Assembly: GCF_900544955.1 (NCBI RefSeq) | Contig: NZ_UQXD01000001.1 | Location: forward strand, 62,001 to 126,000 | DNA from: an uncultured Oscillibacter sp. | Lineage (GTDB): Bacteria; Bacillota; Clostridia; Oscillospirales; Oscillospiraceae | Length of the DNA stretch: 64,000 bases | Reading direction: 5' to 3' | Part shown: piece after piece, positions 25,059 through 33,478 of the stretch | Numbering within the stretch: position 1 is the stretch's first letter | How the letters are laid out: every line of letters starts with the position of its first letter | Notes under the pieces: generated by a model | Database searches by the model: none | Seen by the model: only the letters and a program-made list of their open reading frames with translations | Told to the model about the DNA's origin: nothing | Made by a program: the position numbers and the translations under genes

Positions 25059-25892
25059 TCACTGCTCAATGACGGCGGCCTGTACGCCGTAAGTCTCGGC
25101 AATCTCCAGCATGGTGCCGTCGGCATAGCTGGAGCGGAAGAAGTCGTTCAGCGCGGCGGCCAGGTCGGAGCCCTTCCGGAAGCCCACGCCGTACTCCTCG
25201 CTGTTCAGCCCCACGGTGTAGGTGAGGTCGGCGTAGCTGGTGCCCTCGCCCACCATGGCGGCGGCCATCAGGGAGTCGATCACGGCGGCGCCGGCGGTGC
25301 CGGAGGAGACCTCCAGCAGGGCGGTGGCCTGGTCGGCCACCTCGGTGAAGGAGGCGCCCAGGGCCTCCACCTCCGCCTTGCCGGCGGAGCCGGACTCCAC
25401 GGCGAAGGCCAGGTCCTTCACGCTGTCCACGTCCTGATACTGGTCAGCCACGGCGGCGGGGACGATCACCACTTGGGCGTTGTTGCAATAGGCGTTGGAG
25501 CACTCCATGGCGGAGGTCACCTCGTCGGTGAGGGTCATGCCGTTCCACACCACGTCGATGGTCTTGCCGTCCAGCTCGAACACCTTGTTGTCCCAGTCGA
25601 TGATCTGGAATTCCGCCTTCACGCCCAGGCTCTCGGCAAAGGCCTTGGCCATGTCGGCGTCAAAGCCGATCCAGTTGCCGCTCTCGTCCTGATAGTCCAT
25701 GGGCTCAAACTCGGTGATGCCCACCACCAGCGTGCCTTTTTCCTGGATGTAGGCAAGGTCGCTCTGCTCCGTCTGGCTGTCGTCCCCGGTCTGCGGGGCG
25801 GCGGGGGTCTCCTCCTTGGCGCCGCAGGCGGCCAGGGAGGCCGTCATGGCCAGGGCCAGCAGCAGGGCCCATACCTTTTTCATCTGTTTCAT
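25059..25892 (-). CDS. Amino-acid ABC transporter substrate-binding lipoprotein
   Basis: 277 residues from ATG 25892 (GGAGG eight bases before; the frame extends five codons to a TTG). Lipoprotein signal MKQMKKVWALLLALAMTASL then AACG, with Cys23 as the lipidated residue. The PF00497 fold is visible: LVVGITEFEPMDYQDESGNW, IGFDADMAKAFAESLGVKAE, FQIIDWDNKVFELDGKTIDV and VWNGMTLTDEV. The DMAKA and WDNK segments are usual for polar amino-acid binders; the ligand cannot be named. It is the first gene of the operon. Confidence 0.94.
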   Translation of the reverse strand: MKQMKKVWALLLALAMTASLAACGAKEETPAAPQTGDDSQTEQSDLAYIQEKGTLVVGITEFEPMDYQDESGNWIGFDADMAKAFAESLGVKAEFQIIDWDNKVFELDGKTIDVVWNGMTLTDEVTSAMECSNAYCNNAQVVIVPAAVADQYQDVDSVKDLAFAVESGSAGKAEVEALGASFTEVADQATALLEVSSGTAGAAVIDSLMAAAMVGEGTSYADLTYTVGLNSEEYGVGFRKGSDLAAALNDFFRSSYADGTMLEIAETYGVQAAVIEQ

Positions 25893-25942
25893 CGTCTCAT
25901 CCTCCAAATCGGAGCGGCGTTCCGCTCATTTAATTCATTAGT

Positions 25943-25971
25943 AGTTTACCATGCTAAATCAAAGGTGTAAA
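25943..25971 (-). promoter_or_regulatory. Promoter of the amino-acid ABC operon
   Basis: On the - strand TTTACA (25971-25966), 17 bases, TAAACT (25948-25943), about 50 bases upstream of the start codon in an AT-rich patch. Confidence 0.6.
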
Positions 25972-26043
25972 TACAGGATTCCACCTAAGAGGTGAAAAAA
26001 CCGCGGGCCGTTTTTATGCATCTTCCACAAAAACAGACGGGCC

Positions 26044-26073
26044 GTCATACTTTGGCCCCGGCGGACATAGAGT
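26044..26073 (+). promoter_or_regulatory. Mother-cell sigma-E-like promoter for spoIVA
   Basis: GTCATACT (26044-26051), 14 bases, CATAGAGT (26066-26073), 37 bases before the spoIVA ATG. It is almost the same as the element before sipL. Confidence 0.65.
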
Positions 26074-26110
26074 GGAACAAGACTATGGAGCGGAAAAAGG
26101 ACGGGATGCT

Positions 26111-27586
26111 ATGAATACCACGATCTATCAGAATATCGCCACCCGCACCGCGGGGGATATCTACATTGGCGTGGTGGGGCCGGTCCGCACCGGCAAATCC
26201 ACCTTTATCAAGCGGTTTATGGAGACCCAGGTGATCCCCAACATCGAGAACGTCTACCGCAAGGAGCGGGCCAGAGACGAACTGCCCCAGAGCGGGTCCG
26301 GCCGGACCATCATGACGGCGGAGCCCAAATTCGTGCCGGAGGAGGCGGCCCAGATCCAGCTGGAGGGCGGCGCGGCCTTCTCCGTACGGCTCATCGACTG
26401 CGTGGGCTACATGGTCCGTGGCGCCATCGGCCAGTACGAGGACGACGCCCCCCGGATGGTCACCACCCCCTGGTACGACCACGAAATCCCCATGACGGAG
26501 GCGGCGGAGATCGGCACCCGGAAGGTCATCGCGGAGCACTCCACCATCGGCGTGGTCATCACCACCGACGGCACCATCGCCGACATCCCCCGGGAGGACT
26601 ATCTGGAGGCGGAGGAGCGGGTGATCCGGGAGCTCCAGGAGCTGGGGAAGCCCTTCATCGTGCTGCTGAACTCCTCCGACCCCGGCAGCGAACGGGCCGC
26701 CGCCATCGCCCGGGATATCTCCTCCCGGTACGAGGTGAACTGCGTGCCGGTGAACTGCCTGGAGCTGGACGAGGAGGCCGTGGCGGCCATTTTGAAGGCG
26801 GTGCTCTACGAGTTCCCCATGCAGGAGTTGGACCTGTTCCTGCCCCCCTGGGTGGACGCCCTGCCCGCCAACCACCCCATCAAGGCGGGATTGTACGACG
26901 CGGTGCGCCAGGGCACCTCCCAGCTCCGCCACATCCGGGAGGTGGAGGGCGTCATCGCCGCCCTGGGGGCCTGCGAGGACATCAGCGAAGCCAAAATCAC
27001 CGCCATCGACCTGGGCACCGGCGTGGCCGCCGCGGCGCTGCACCTGCCCCGGGAGCTGTTCTACCGCACCCTCTCGGAGCAGTCCGGCTTCTCCGTGGCG
27101 GACGACGGGGACCTGATGAGCCTGCTGACCCGCCTGGCGGCGGTGAAGAGCGAGTACGACAAGGTGGCCGGCGCCCTGCGGGACGTCCGGGAGACGGGGT
27201 ACGGCATCGTGGTGCCCGGTATCGACGAGCTGAAGCTGGAGGAGCCGGAGATCATGAAGCAGGGGGGACGGTACGGCGTGCGGCTGAAGGCCAGCGCCCC
27301 CAGTATCCACATGATCCGGGCGGACATCGAGACCGCCGTCAGCCCCATCGTGGGCAACGAGAAGCAGTCCGAGGACATGGTGAACTACCTCCTCCAGGAG
27401 TTTGAGGGGGACACCAGCAAGATCTGGCAGTCCAACATCTTCGGCCGCAGCTTCCACGAACTGGTGAACGAAGACCTCCAGACCAAACTGAAGCGGATGC
27501 CGGAGGACGCCCGGAAGAAGCTCCAGGAGACGCTGACCCGCATCATCAATGAGGGCAGCGGCGGGCTGATCTGCATCATTTTATAA
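26111..27586 (+). CDS. spoIVA: Stage IV sporulation protein A (coat basement ATPase)
   Basis: 491 residues from ATG 26111 (MNTTIYQNIATRTAGDIYIG), the standard SpoIVA start and length. Walker A VVGPVRTGKSTFIKRFME is at ~25-42, followed by NVYRKERARDELPQSGSGRT and LIDCVGYMVRGAIGQYEDDA. It polymerises with ATP on the forespore surface, anchored by SpoVM, as the base of the coat. The C-terminus, which contacts SpoVM in Bacillus, is present (RIINEGSGGLICIIL). The frame upstream of 26111 is open but lies in the promoter. Confidence 0.97.
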   Translation: MNTTIYQNIATRTAGDIYIGVVGPVRTGKSTFIKRFMETQVIPNIENVYRKERARDELPQSGSGRTIMTAEPKFVPEEAAQIQLEGGAAFSVRLIDCVGYMVRGAIGQYEDDAPRMVTTPWYDHEIPMTEAAEIGTRKVIAEHSTIGVVITTDGTIADIPREDYLEAEERVIRELQELGKPFIVLLNSSDPGSERAAAIARDISSRYEVNCVPVNCLELDEEAVAAILKAVLYEFPMQELDLFLPPWVDALPANHPIKAGLYDAVRQGTSQLRHIREVEGVIAALGACEDISEAKITAIDLGTGVAAAALHLPRELFYRTLSEQSGFSVADDGDLMSLLTRLAAVKSEYDKVAGALRDVRETGYGIVVPGIDELKLEEPEIMKQGGRYGVRLKASAPSIHMIRADIETAVSPIVGNEKQSEDMVNYLLQEFEGDTSKIWQSNIFGRSFHELVNEDLQTKLKRMPEDARKKLQETLTRIINEGSGGLICIIL

Positions 27587-27631
27587 GACGGCGCCTCCGC
27601 TCTGTGCCGTCTTGCGAAAACCCGCCATCTT

Positions 27632-27673
27632 GCCGGGAGGGCACGGTCCAAGGGCCGCGCCCTCCCGGCTTTT
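27632..27673 (+). terminator. Terminator after spoIVA
   Basis: An 11-bp stem (27632-27642 with 27659-27669), a 16-base loop and TTTT after it. Confidence 0.7.
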
Positions 27674-27716
27674 CTGCGGCGCTGCAAGAAAGTCCAGTAA
27701 ACTTGCGTGGGTTTGC

Positions 27717-27745
27717 TTGACAAGCGGAGCGTCCCGTGGTAAACT
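27717..27745 (+). promoter_or_regulatory. Promoter and possible autoregulatory site of the Fur-family gene
   Basis: TTGACA (27717-27722), 17 bases, TAAACT (27740-27745). Immediately downstream, 27749-27772, is an AT-rich imperfect palindrome (TTAAGATTAAATC and CTATTAAGG) placed where a Fur/PerR-type repressor would block transcription. The operator part is inference. Confidence 0.65.
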
Positions 27746-27781
27746 CCTAATTAAGATTAAATCCTATTAAGGAATGATTTC

Positions 27782-28204
27782 ATGATACAGAGAAACACCA
27801 TCCAGTGCTCCCTGGTGTACGACGCGGTGAACCGGCTGCAATGCCATGCGACCGCGGACGAGGTGTACAGGGAGGTGGCTGCCGGGCATCCCCATATCAG
27901 CCGGGGCACCGTGTACCGGAACCTGAACCGGCTGGCCCAGCTGGGGCAAATCCGCAAAATTGAAATCCCGGGCGGCCCCGACCGGTTCGACCACCGGTGT
28001 GACGACCACCACCATATCCGGTGCGAGGCCTGCGGCCGCGTGTTCGATGTGGACATGCCGTACCTGGGGGCGCTGGAACAGGGGGTGCGGAATCCCCAGG
28101 GCTTCCGCTTTACCGGCTATGAGCTGCTGTTCCGGGGCATCTGCCCCTCCTGCGGGGATGCCCCCGGAAAATCCCTATCAGAGACGCGCACGGGAGGAAC
28201 GTAA
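27782..28204 (+). CDS. Fur-family metal/peroxide-sensing repressor (PerR-like)
   Basis: 140 residues. Winged-helix N-terminus with TADEVYREVAAGHPHISRGT then VYRNLNRLAQLGQIRKI, a metal site in FDHRCDDHHHIRCEACG, and structural zinc cysteine pairs CEACG and CPSCG. The DHHHIRC block is like PerR. It is followed 39 bases later by a QueD-like gene, likely under its control. A sigma-A promoter with an AT-rich palindrome precedes it. Fur versus PerR cannot be fixed by sequence alone. Confidence 0.85.
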   Translation: MIQRNTIQCSLVYDAVNRLQCHATADEVYREVAAGHPHISRGTVYRNLNRLAQLGQIRKIEIPGGPDRFDHRCDDHHHIRCEACGRVFDVDMPYLGALEQGVRNPQGFRFTGYELLFRGICPSCGDAPGKSLSETRTGGT

Positions 28205-28243
28205 TCTCCCGTCCACGATATAGAAAGAAAGAGGAGTGTTATT

Positions 28244-28807
28244 ATGAGAAGCATCACCAAATTGGACCTGCAGTACGCGCACCGGTTTTATGGATTCAAG
28301 GGCGAGGCCCAGTATCTCCATGGCCATACGGGCATTTTGACCATTGAAGTCGAGGACTCGGTGGAGCCCGGCGTGAACATGGTGTTCCCCTGCAACGAGA
28401 TCCAGAAGACCGCCTGGAACGTTCTGAAAAACTTTGACCACGCCCTGATCCTCCGGGAGGACGACCCGCTGCTGCCCGCCATCCTCGGCGTCTACGAGGC
28501 CCAGGGTATCCGAAACGGCGCGCCCAACAACCAGATGAAGGGCCCCGCCTTCGAGACGGCCCTGGCAAAGGCGTACCCGGAGTGCCGCCTGGTGGTTACG
28601 AAGGAGACCATGACCGTGGAGGGCATGATCAAGATCGTGTACGATCTGCTGAAGGACAAGCTGAACATTGCGAAGATCACCTTCAGCAGCGGCGTCAACG
28701 CCGCCTCCGAGACCTACACGCCGGAAAAGACGGTGGACCGCTGCCCGCTGTGCGGCATCGCGCTGAACGAGAACGGCGTCTGCCCCAAGTGCGGCTACAA
28801 GAAGTAA
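28244..28807 (+). CDS. 6-pyruvoyl-tetrahydropterin synthase/QueD-like protein with C-terminal zinc ribbon, catalytic Cys absent
   Basis: 187 residues. The zinc-site motif is present (AHRFYG, then QYLHGHTGILTIEVE, and NFDHALIL for the aspartate/histidine pair). The residue that should be the catalytic cysteine, five before the first His of HGH, is alanine (EAQYLHGH instead of KCxxLHGH). A C-terminal ~25-residue zinc ribbon is added (CPLCGIALNENGVCPKCGYK). It resembles the QueD fold but probably has a different reaction or role. It is transcribed with the Fur-family gene upstream (AAGAGGAG ribosome site). Confidence 0.75.
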   Translation: MRSITKLDLQYAHRFYGFKGEAQYLHGHTGILTIEVEDSVEPGVNMVFPCNEIQKTAWNVLKNFDHALILREDDPLLPAILGVYEAQGIRNGAPNNQMKGPAFETALAKAYPECRLVVTKETMTVEGMIKIVYDLLKDKLNIAKITFSSGVNAASETYTPEKTVDRCPLCGIALNENGVCPKCGYKK

Positions 28808-28836
28808 GCAGCCTTTCCGGCCCCGAAAAGCAATAG

Positions 28837-28872
28837 AGAGCGCGCAGGCAGCCTCCGCTGCCTGCGCGCTCT
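28837..28872. terminator. Two-way terminator between queD-like and ogt
   Basis: A perfect 15-bp stem (28837-28851 with 28858-28872), 6-base loop, placed between two convergent genes. Confidence 0.8.
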
Positions 28873-28900
28873 GTTCCTGTCCGGTGCCCCGGGCGGCGGG

Positions 28901-29404
28901 TCAATCCCCCAGCCGCACCCCCTCCAGCTCCAGCAAAAATCGCTTGTTCTCCACACCGCCGGCGTAGCCCGTCAGCCCGCCGTCCCCCCCCAGCACCCGG
29001 TGGCAGGGGATCAGGATGGAGATGGGATTGTGCCCCACGGCGCCGCCCACCGCCTGGGCCGCGGCAGAGAGGCCCTGGGCCCGCAGCCGCTGGGCCAGGG
29101 CGCCGTAGGTGGTGGTCTGCCCGCAGGGAATTTCCAGCAGCAGCTTCCACACCGCCTGGCGGAAGGGGCTGCCCTTGGGCGCCAGGGACGGCGGGGCGGG
29201 GAGGGCCTCCTTGGCGAAATAGGCCGCCAGCCAGGCCTCCGTCTGGCGGAATACCGGGACATCCGGCTGCGTCAGCCGGGGTTCGCCCTCCAGGGTGGCG
29301 GCAAAGTACTTCTGGCCCTCTATCCAAAGGCCGGTGAGGGAATGGCCGTCGGAGGCCAGATACAGCGGACCCAGGGGGGAGGGAAGGGGGGTGCAGTACG
29401 TCAT
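28901..29404 (-). CDS. ogt: Methylated-DNA--protein-cysteine S-methyltransferase
   Basis: 167 residues from ATG 29404 (AAGGAG nine bases before; an in-frame ATG at 29425 overlaps that site). DNA-binding FRQAVWKLLLEIPCGQTTTY then GALAQRL, and the acceptor cysteine in ILIPCHRVLGGDGGLTGYAGG. It repairs O6-alkylguanine in a suicide reaction. It stands alone, between two convergent or divergent genes. Confidence 0.95.
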   Translation of the reverse strand: MTYCTPLPSPLGPLYLASDGHSLTGLWIEGQKYFAATLEGEPRLTQPDVPVFRQTEAWLAAYFAKEALPAPPSLAPKGSPFRQAVWKLLLEIPCGQTTTYGALAQRLRAQGLSAAAQAVGGAVGHNPISILIPCHRVLGGDGGLTGYAGGVENKRFLLELEGVRLGD

Positions 29405-29523
29405 AAGAACCGGCTCCTTTTCCATGTTGTGTGGTCGCTTTCATTATACACAAACAGATGTACGATTGCAAGCGGGCGGAAGTCGTGATACCATAGGAGA
29501 AAACAAGGAAAGGGGAGACCCCC

Positions 29524-30294
29524 ATGCTGCTGGCCATCGACGTTGGCAACTCCAATACCTCCGTGGGGCTGTTCGACAGGGAGAAGAAGCTCCGGTTTCT
29601 GGCGTCCCTGGACACGGACAGCCGCAAGACGGCGGACCAGATCAGCATTGATCTGCTGAATCTGTTCACCCTGTATCACTACCGCCACACGGACGTCACC
29701 GGCGCCATTTTGTGCAGCGTGGTGCCGCCGCTGAACTTCATGATGGAAAAGGCCCTGACCCGTCTGCTGGGCAAGCCCCCCATGGTGGTGGGCCCGGGGG
29801 TGAAGACGGGGCTGAATATCCGCCTGGCGGTGCAGACCCAGGTAGGGGCCGACATCGTGGCGGACGCGGTGTCCGCCCTGGAGCGGTTTCAGCCCCCCAT
29901 CATCACCATCGACATGGGCACCGCCACCACCGTGGGCGTGATCGACCAGGGGCGCAGCTACGAGGGGGGCATGCTGCTGCCGGGGGTGAACGTGTCCCTG
30001 GAGGCGCTGAGCCGCCGGGCGGCCCAGCTTCCGGACATCTCCTTACAGCACCCCAAGACCCTCATCGGCAAGACCACGGAGGACTGCATGCGCTCCGGCA
30101 TCGTCTACGGCACCGCCGGGATGCTGGACGGCATCATCGACCGCATCCGGGAGCTGTACGCCGGGAAGACGGTCAGCGTGGTGGCCACCGGCGGCAACGC
30201 CCCGGTGATCGTGAAATACTGCCGCAACCCCATCGTCTACGACAAATACCTGCTGATGAACGGCCTCTGGGCCATCTATCAGAAGAATATCTGA
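29524..30294 (+). CDS. coaX: Type III pantothenate kinase
   Basis: 256 residues. It phosphorylates pantothenate, the first step of CoA synthesis. ASKHA fold: LLAIDVGNSNTSVGLFD (phosphate loop and catalytic Asp), GADIVADAVSAL, TIDMGTATTVGVI, and GGMLLPGVNVSLEALSRRAA. It needs a monovalent cation and is insensitive to CoA feedback in the known members. AAGGGGAG precedes the ATG. Confidence 0.96.
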   Translation: MLLAIDVGNSNTSVGLFDREKKLRFLASLDTDSRKTADQISIDLLNLFTLYHYRHTDVTGAILCSVVPPLNFMMEKALTRLLGKPPMVVGPGVKTGLNIRLAVQTQVGADIVADAVSALERFQPPIITIDMGTATTVGVIDQGRSYEGGMLLPGVNVSLEALSRRAAQLPDISLQHPKTLIGKTTEDCMRSGIVYGTAGMLDGIIDRIRELYAGKTVSVVATGGNAPVIVKYCRNPIVYDKYLLMNGLWAIYQKNI

Positions 30295-30342
30295 GTGCAG
30301 ACGCCGCTTTGCAGGAACTGACAAGCCATTTCACCTTACAGA

Positions 30343-30370
30343 AAAAAGGCCGCCGAAAGGCGGCCTTTTT
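30343..30370. terminator. Two-way terminator between coaX and PPi-PFK
   Basis: A 12-bp stem (30343-30354 with 30359-30370) closed by a GAAA tetraloop, with A and T runs on both flanks, between convergent genes. Confidence 0.9.
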
Positions 30371-30393
30371 GATGAAATCCGATGCAGGGGACG

Positions 30394-31632
30394 TCACTTC
30401 GCCAAAACCTTCTTCAACTTGGCAAAGCGGGGCAGGGAGTCCTCCTTGGGCAGGTCCGGCTCCCCCTGGATCAGGGGCAGGGCGTAGTCGATGAAGGCCT
30501 TCTCCACGCCGTCGTGGGTGGCGTTGATCCACTCCAGGGGCACCTTCTTCTCCGTGTTGGCCACATCCGTCAGGCTCAGCAGCTTGGTGCGGCAGACGTA
30601 CTTTCCGTCCTCGTAGCTGCGCTCGAAGCCCACCATCTTGTCCGTGATGCCGTTCACCGCATTCTCTACGGCGGCCTTGCCCGCCATGTAGCTCTCCTCG
30701 ATGTCGGTCTCAGAGGCCAGGTGGGCGCCGCAGCGCTGGAGCAGGCTCAGCTCGATGCCCCGGACCTTGGCGCCGGTCTTCTGCTTGGCCGCCTCGGCCA
30801 GAATGGCGGCCAGGCCGCCCAGCTGGGCGTGGCCGAAGCCGTCGGTTGCGGAGGCCTTGGCCTCGGAGACAAAGGAGCCGTCGGCGTAGTGGATGCCCTC
30901 GCTGACCGCTACCATGCAATTGCCCTTCTCCTTGTAGATGCGGTCCACATCGGCGAGGAACTTGTCCATGTCAAAGTCCACCTCCGGCAGATACACCAGG
31001 TCCGGGCCCGCGCCGTGGGCGGTGGCCAGGGCGGCGGCGGCGGCCAGCCAGCCGGCGTGGCGCCCCATGATCTCCACCACGCAGACCATGCCGGTGTCGT
31101 ACACCCGGGCGTCCTGGTAGACCTCCATGCAGGAGGTGGCGATGTACTTGGCGGCGGAGGCGTAGCCGGGGCAGTGATCCGTGCCGAAGAGGTCGTTGTC
31201 GATGGTCTTGGGTACGCCCATCACCCGGCACTCGTAGCCCACCTTCTGCATGTACTTGGAGATTTTGTTGCAGGTGTCCATAGAGTCGTTGCCGCCGTTG
31301 TAAAAGAAATAGCGGACGTCATATTTCTTGAAGATTTCCAGAATGCGCTTGTAGTTCGTGTCGTCCACGTCCGGGTCCTTCATCTTGTAGCGGCAGGAGC
31401 CCAGGGCGGAGGAGGGGGTGTATTTCAAAAGCGCCAGCTCGGCGGGGTCCTCCTGGCCCATATCGAACAAGCGGTCGTTCAAAACGCCCTTAATGCCGTG
31501 CTCCGCACCCAGAACGCGGGTGATGCCGGTGCTTTTCAACGCGGTGTCGATCACGCCGTACGCGCTGGCGTTGATGACGGAGGTGGGGCCGCCGGACTGG
31601 CCGATGATGCATGCGCCTTTTAACTCACTCAT
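30394..31632 (-). CDS. pfp: Pyrophosphate-dependent 6-phosphofructokinase
   Basis: 412 residues. PFK fold with IGQSGGPTSVINASA, GGNDSMDTC and GVPKTIDNDL, and MGRHAGWLAAA. The two key positions point to pyrophosphate use rather than ATP: Asp116 where ATP enzymes have Gly (GGND) and Lys142 in PKTIDND where ATP enzymes have Gly. Catalysis is then reversible, which fits a fermenter saving ATP. It is divergent from the aldolase gene, with promoters back to back. Confidence 0.93.
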   Translation of the reverse strand: MSELKGACIIGQSGGPTSVINASAYGVIDTALKSTGITRVLGAEHGIKGVLNDRLFDMGQEDPAELALLKYTPSSALGSCRYKMKDPDVDDTNYKRILEIFKKYDVRYFFYNGGNDSMDTCNKISKYMQKVGYECRVMGVPKTIDNDLFGTDHCPGYASAAKYIATSCMEVYQDARVYDTGMVCVVEIMGRHAGWLAAAAALATAHGAGPDLVYLPEVDFDMDKFLADVDRIYKEKGNCMVAVSEGIHYADGSFVSEAKASATDGFGHAQLGGLAAILAEAAKQKTGAKVRGIELSLLQRCGAHLASETDIEESYMAGKAAVENAVNGITDKMVGFERSYEDGKYVCRTKLLSLTDVANTEKKVPLEWINATHDGVEKAFIDYALPLIQGEPDLPKEDSLPRFAKLKKVLAK

Positions 31633-31698
31633 GGGAAATCCTCCTCAAGAATTTTCTTCCTCTCGCAGGCGGCGGAGGGCCCGCTGCCCACTGCTTTT

Positions 31699-31727
31699 AT
31701 CATAGCATTGAAAAAATGAATTGTAAA
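31699..31727 (-). promoter_or_regulatory. Promoter of PPi-PFK
   Basis: On the - strand TTTACA (31727-31722), 17 bases, TATGAT (31704-31699), 67 bases before the start codon. Confidence 0.7.
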
Positions 31728-31730
31728 TAC

Positions 31731-31758
31731 TTGCAATTTAATTTCATTGTGATATTAT
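31731..31758 (+). promoter_or_regulatory. Promoter of class II aldolase
   Basis: TTGCAA (31731-31736), 16 bases, TATTAT (31753-31758). Its -35 is four bases from the -35 of the divergent PFK promoter, so the two glycolytic promoters may be co-regulated. Confidence 0.6.
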
Positions 31759-31855
31759 CATAGAAGGAAATCGTTTTCGCCTCCGTGAATCGTGAAATTC
31801 TGACAAAGCGGTGCGCGCCGGGGCGGGACGGTAAAAATTTCGGGAGATGATGAAT

Positions 31856-32797
31856 ATGCCACTGGTTACCACAACTGAAATGTTCAAGAAGGCCTATGAC
31901 GGCGGCTACGCCATCGGCGCCTTCAACGTCAACAACATGGAGATCGTCCAGGGAATCACCGAGGCCGCCAAAGAGGTCAGCGCCCCGCTGATCCTCCAGG
32001 TGTCCAAGGGCGCCCGCGCCTACGCCAACCATACCTACCTCATCAAGCTGGTGGAGGCCGCCGAGATCGAGACCGGCCTTCCCATCTGCCTGCACCTGGA
32101 CCACGGCGACAGCTTTGAAACCTGCAAGAGCTGCATCGACGGCGGATTCACCTCCGTCATGATCGACGCCTCCTCCAAGCCCTTTGCAGAGAACATCGAG
32201 ATCACCAAGCAGGTGGTGGCGTACGCCCACGACCGCGGCGTGGTGGTGGAGGCCGAGCTGGGCGCCCTGGCCGGCATTGAGGACGAGGTGAAGGTCTCTG
32301 CCGAGGACTCCTCCTACACCCGTCCCGAGGAGGTGGAGGAGTTCGTCACCAAGACCGGCTGCGACTCCCTGGCCATCGCCATCGGCACCAGCCACGGCGC
32401 CTTCAAGTTCAAGCCCGGCACCAAGCCCCAGCTGCGCTTCGACATTCTGGAGGACGTGTCCCGCCGCCTGCCCGGCTTCCCCATCGTGCTCCACGGCTCC
32501 TCCTCCGTGCCCCAGGAGTATGTGAAAATGATCAACGAGAACGGCGGCAACATGCCCGGCGCCATCGGCGTACCGGAGGATCAGCTCCGGAAGGCCGCCT
32601 CCATGTCCGTGTGCAAGATCAACATCGACTCCGACCTGCGCCTGGCCATGACCGGCACCATCCGCCAGTTCTTCAACCAGCACCCCGAGAAGTTTGACCC
32701 CCGGGAGTACCTGAAGCCCGCCCGGACCAACATCAAGGAGTTGGTCAAGCACAAGCTCATCGACGTGCTGGGCTGCGACGGCAAGGCCTTCCTCTGA
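31856..32797 (+). CDS. fba: Class II fructose-bisphosphate aldolase
   Basis: 313 residues from ATG 31856; CGGGAG nine bases before favours it over ATGs at 31847 and 31850. Zinc ligand His in LHLDHGDSFETCKSCIDGGF, GFTSVMIDAS, EAELGALAGIEDEV, AIAIGTSHGAFK, and the PIVLHGSSSVPQEYV loop. It cleaves fructose 1,6-bisphosphate. A clear terminator follows. Confidence 0.96.
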   Translation: MPLVTTTEMFKKAYDGGYAIGAFNVNNMEIVQGITEAAKEVSAPLILQVSKGARAYANHTYLIKLVEAAEIETGLPICLHLDHGDSFETCKSCIDGGFTSVMIDASSKPFAENIEITKQVVAYAHDRGVVVEAELGALAGIEDEVKVSAEDSSYTRPEEVEEFVTKTGCDSLAIAIGTSHGAFKFKPGTKPQLRFDILEDVSRRLPGFPIVLHGSSSVPQEYVKMINENGGNMPGAIGVPEDQLRKAASMSVCKINIDSDLRLAMTGTIRQFFNQHPEKFDPREYLKPARTNIKELVKHKLIDVLGCDGKAFL

Positions 32798-32810
32798 GTT
32801 TCCGACCTCC

Positions 32811-32845
32811 AAACGGACCCGCCTTTCCGGCGGGTCCGTTTTTTG
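32811..32845 (+). terminator. Terminator after fba
   Basis: A 13-bp perfect stem (32811-32823 with 32829-32841), 5-base loop, T run. Confidence 0.9.
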
Positions 32846-32895
32846 TATCCTTCCGCCCCGACGCGCATAGGATACAAAAAAGGGGAGGGGAGACC

Positions 32896-33399
32896 ATGCG
32901 CTTTGTACAGGATTACGACCGGACCGCCGCCGTGCTGTACGCCCATGAGTGGGCCTACGGCCGGAATCCCAAATTCTACGACTATGAGCACCTGGGGGGT
33001 GACTGCACCAATTTCGCGTCCCAGTGCATCTTCGCCGGCTGCGGCGTCATGAATTTCACGCCCACCTTCGGCTGGTACTACATCGACGCCGACCAGAAGG
33101 CCCCCGCCTGGACGGGAGTGCCCTACCTGTGGAACTTTCTCACCCGGAAGGGGCCCTCCATCGGCCCCGTGGGGGAGCCCTGCGGCCTGGAGGACCTGCG
33201 GCCCGGGGATTTGATCCAACTGAGCTTCAAGGGGGAGGAATTTCAGCACTCGCCGGTGGTGGTGTCCGTGGGCTGGCCCATCACGCCGGAAAACGTGCTG
33301 ATCGCCGCCCACAGCTATGACGCGGACAACCGGCCGCTGTCCACCTACGAGTACCGGAAGAGCCGCTTCCTCCACATTACCGGCACCATGCGGCCCTGA
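32896..33399 (+). CDS. Amidase-like papain-fold domain protein (Amidase_6)
   Basis: 167 residues, no signal peptide. The putative catalytic cysteine is in YEHLGGDCTNFASQCIFAGC, a hallmark of the PF12671 putative amidase domain. Other family blocks: GWYYIDADQKAPAWTGVPYL and the histidine in VLIAAHSYDADNRPLSTY. The family is common in spore formers and its substrate is unknown. A CATAGGAT that resembles a mother-cell -10 lies at 32866. GGGGAGGGGAG precedes the ATG. Confidence 0.8.
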   Translation: MRFVQDYDRTAAVLYAHEWAYGRNPKFYDYEHLGGDCTNFASQCIFAGCGVMNFTPTFGWYYIDADQKAPAWTGVPYLWNFLTRKGPSIGPVGEPCGLEDLRPGDLIQLSFKGEEFQHSPVVVSVGWPITPENVLIAAHSYDADNRPLSTYEYRKSRFLHITGTMRP

Positions 33400-33478
33400 A
33401 AAATTTAACCGACTGTTCACAATTCCGGCGGCACAAATCGCTATCATGGGGATATCTAGAGAAAAGGGGGAGATTCCC

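Noticed and set aside
28204..28243. preQ1 riboswitch before the QueD-like gene
   Set aside because: Only 39 bases separate it from the upstream gene, and no pseudoknot pattern could be seen.
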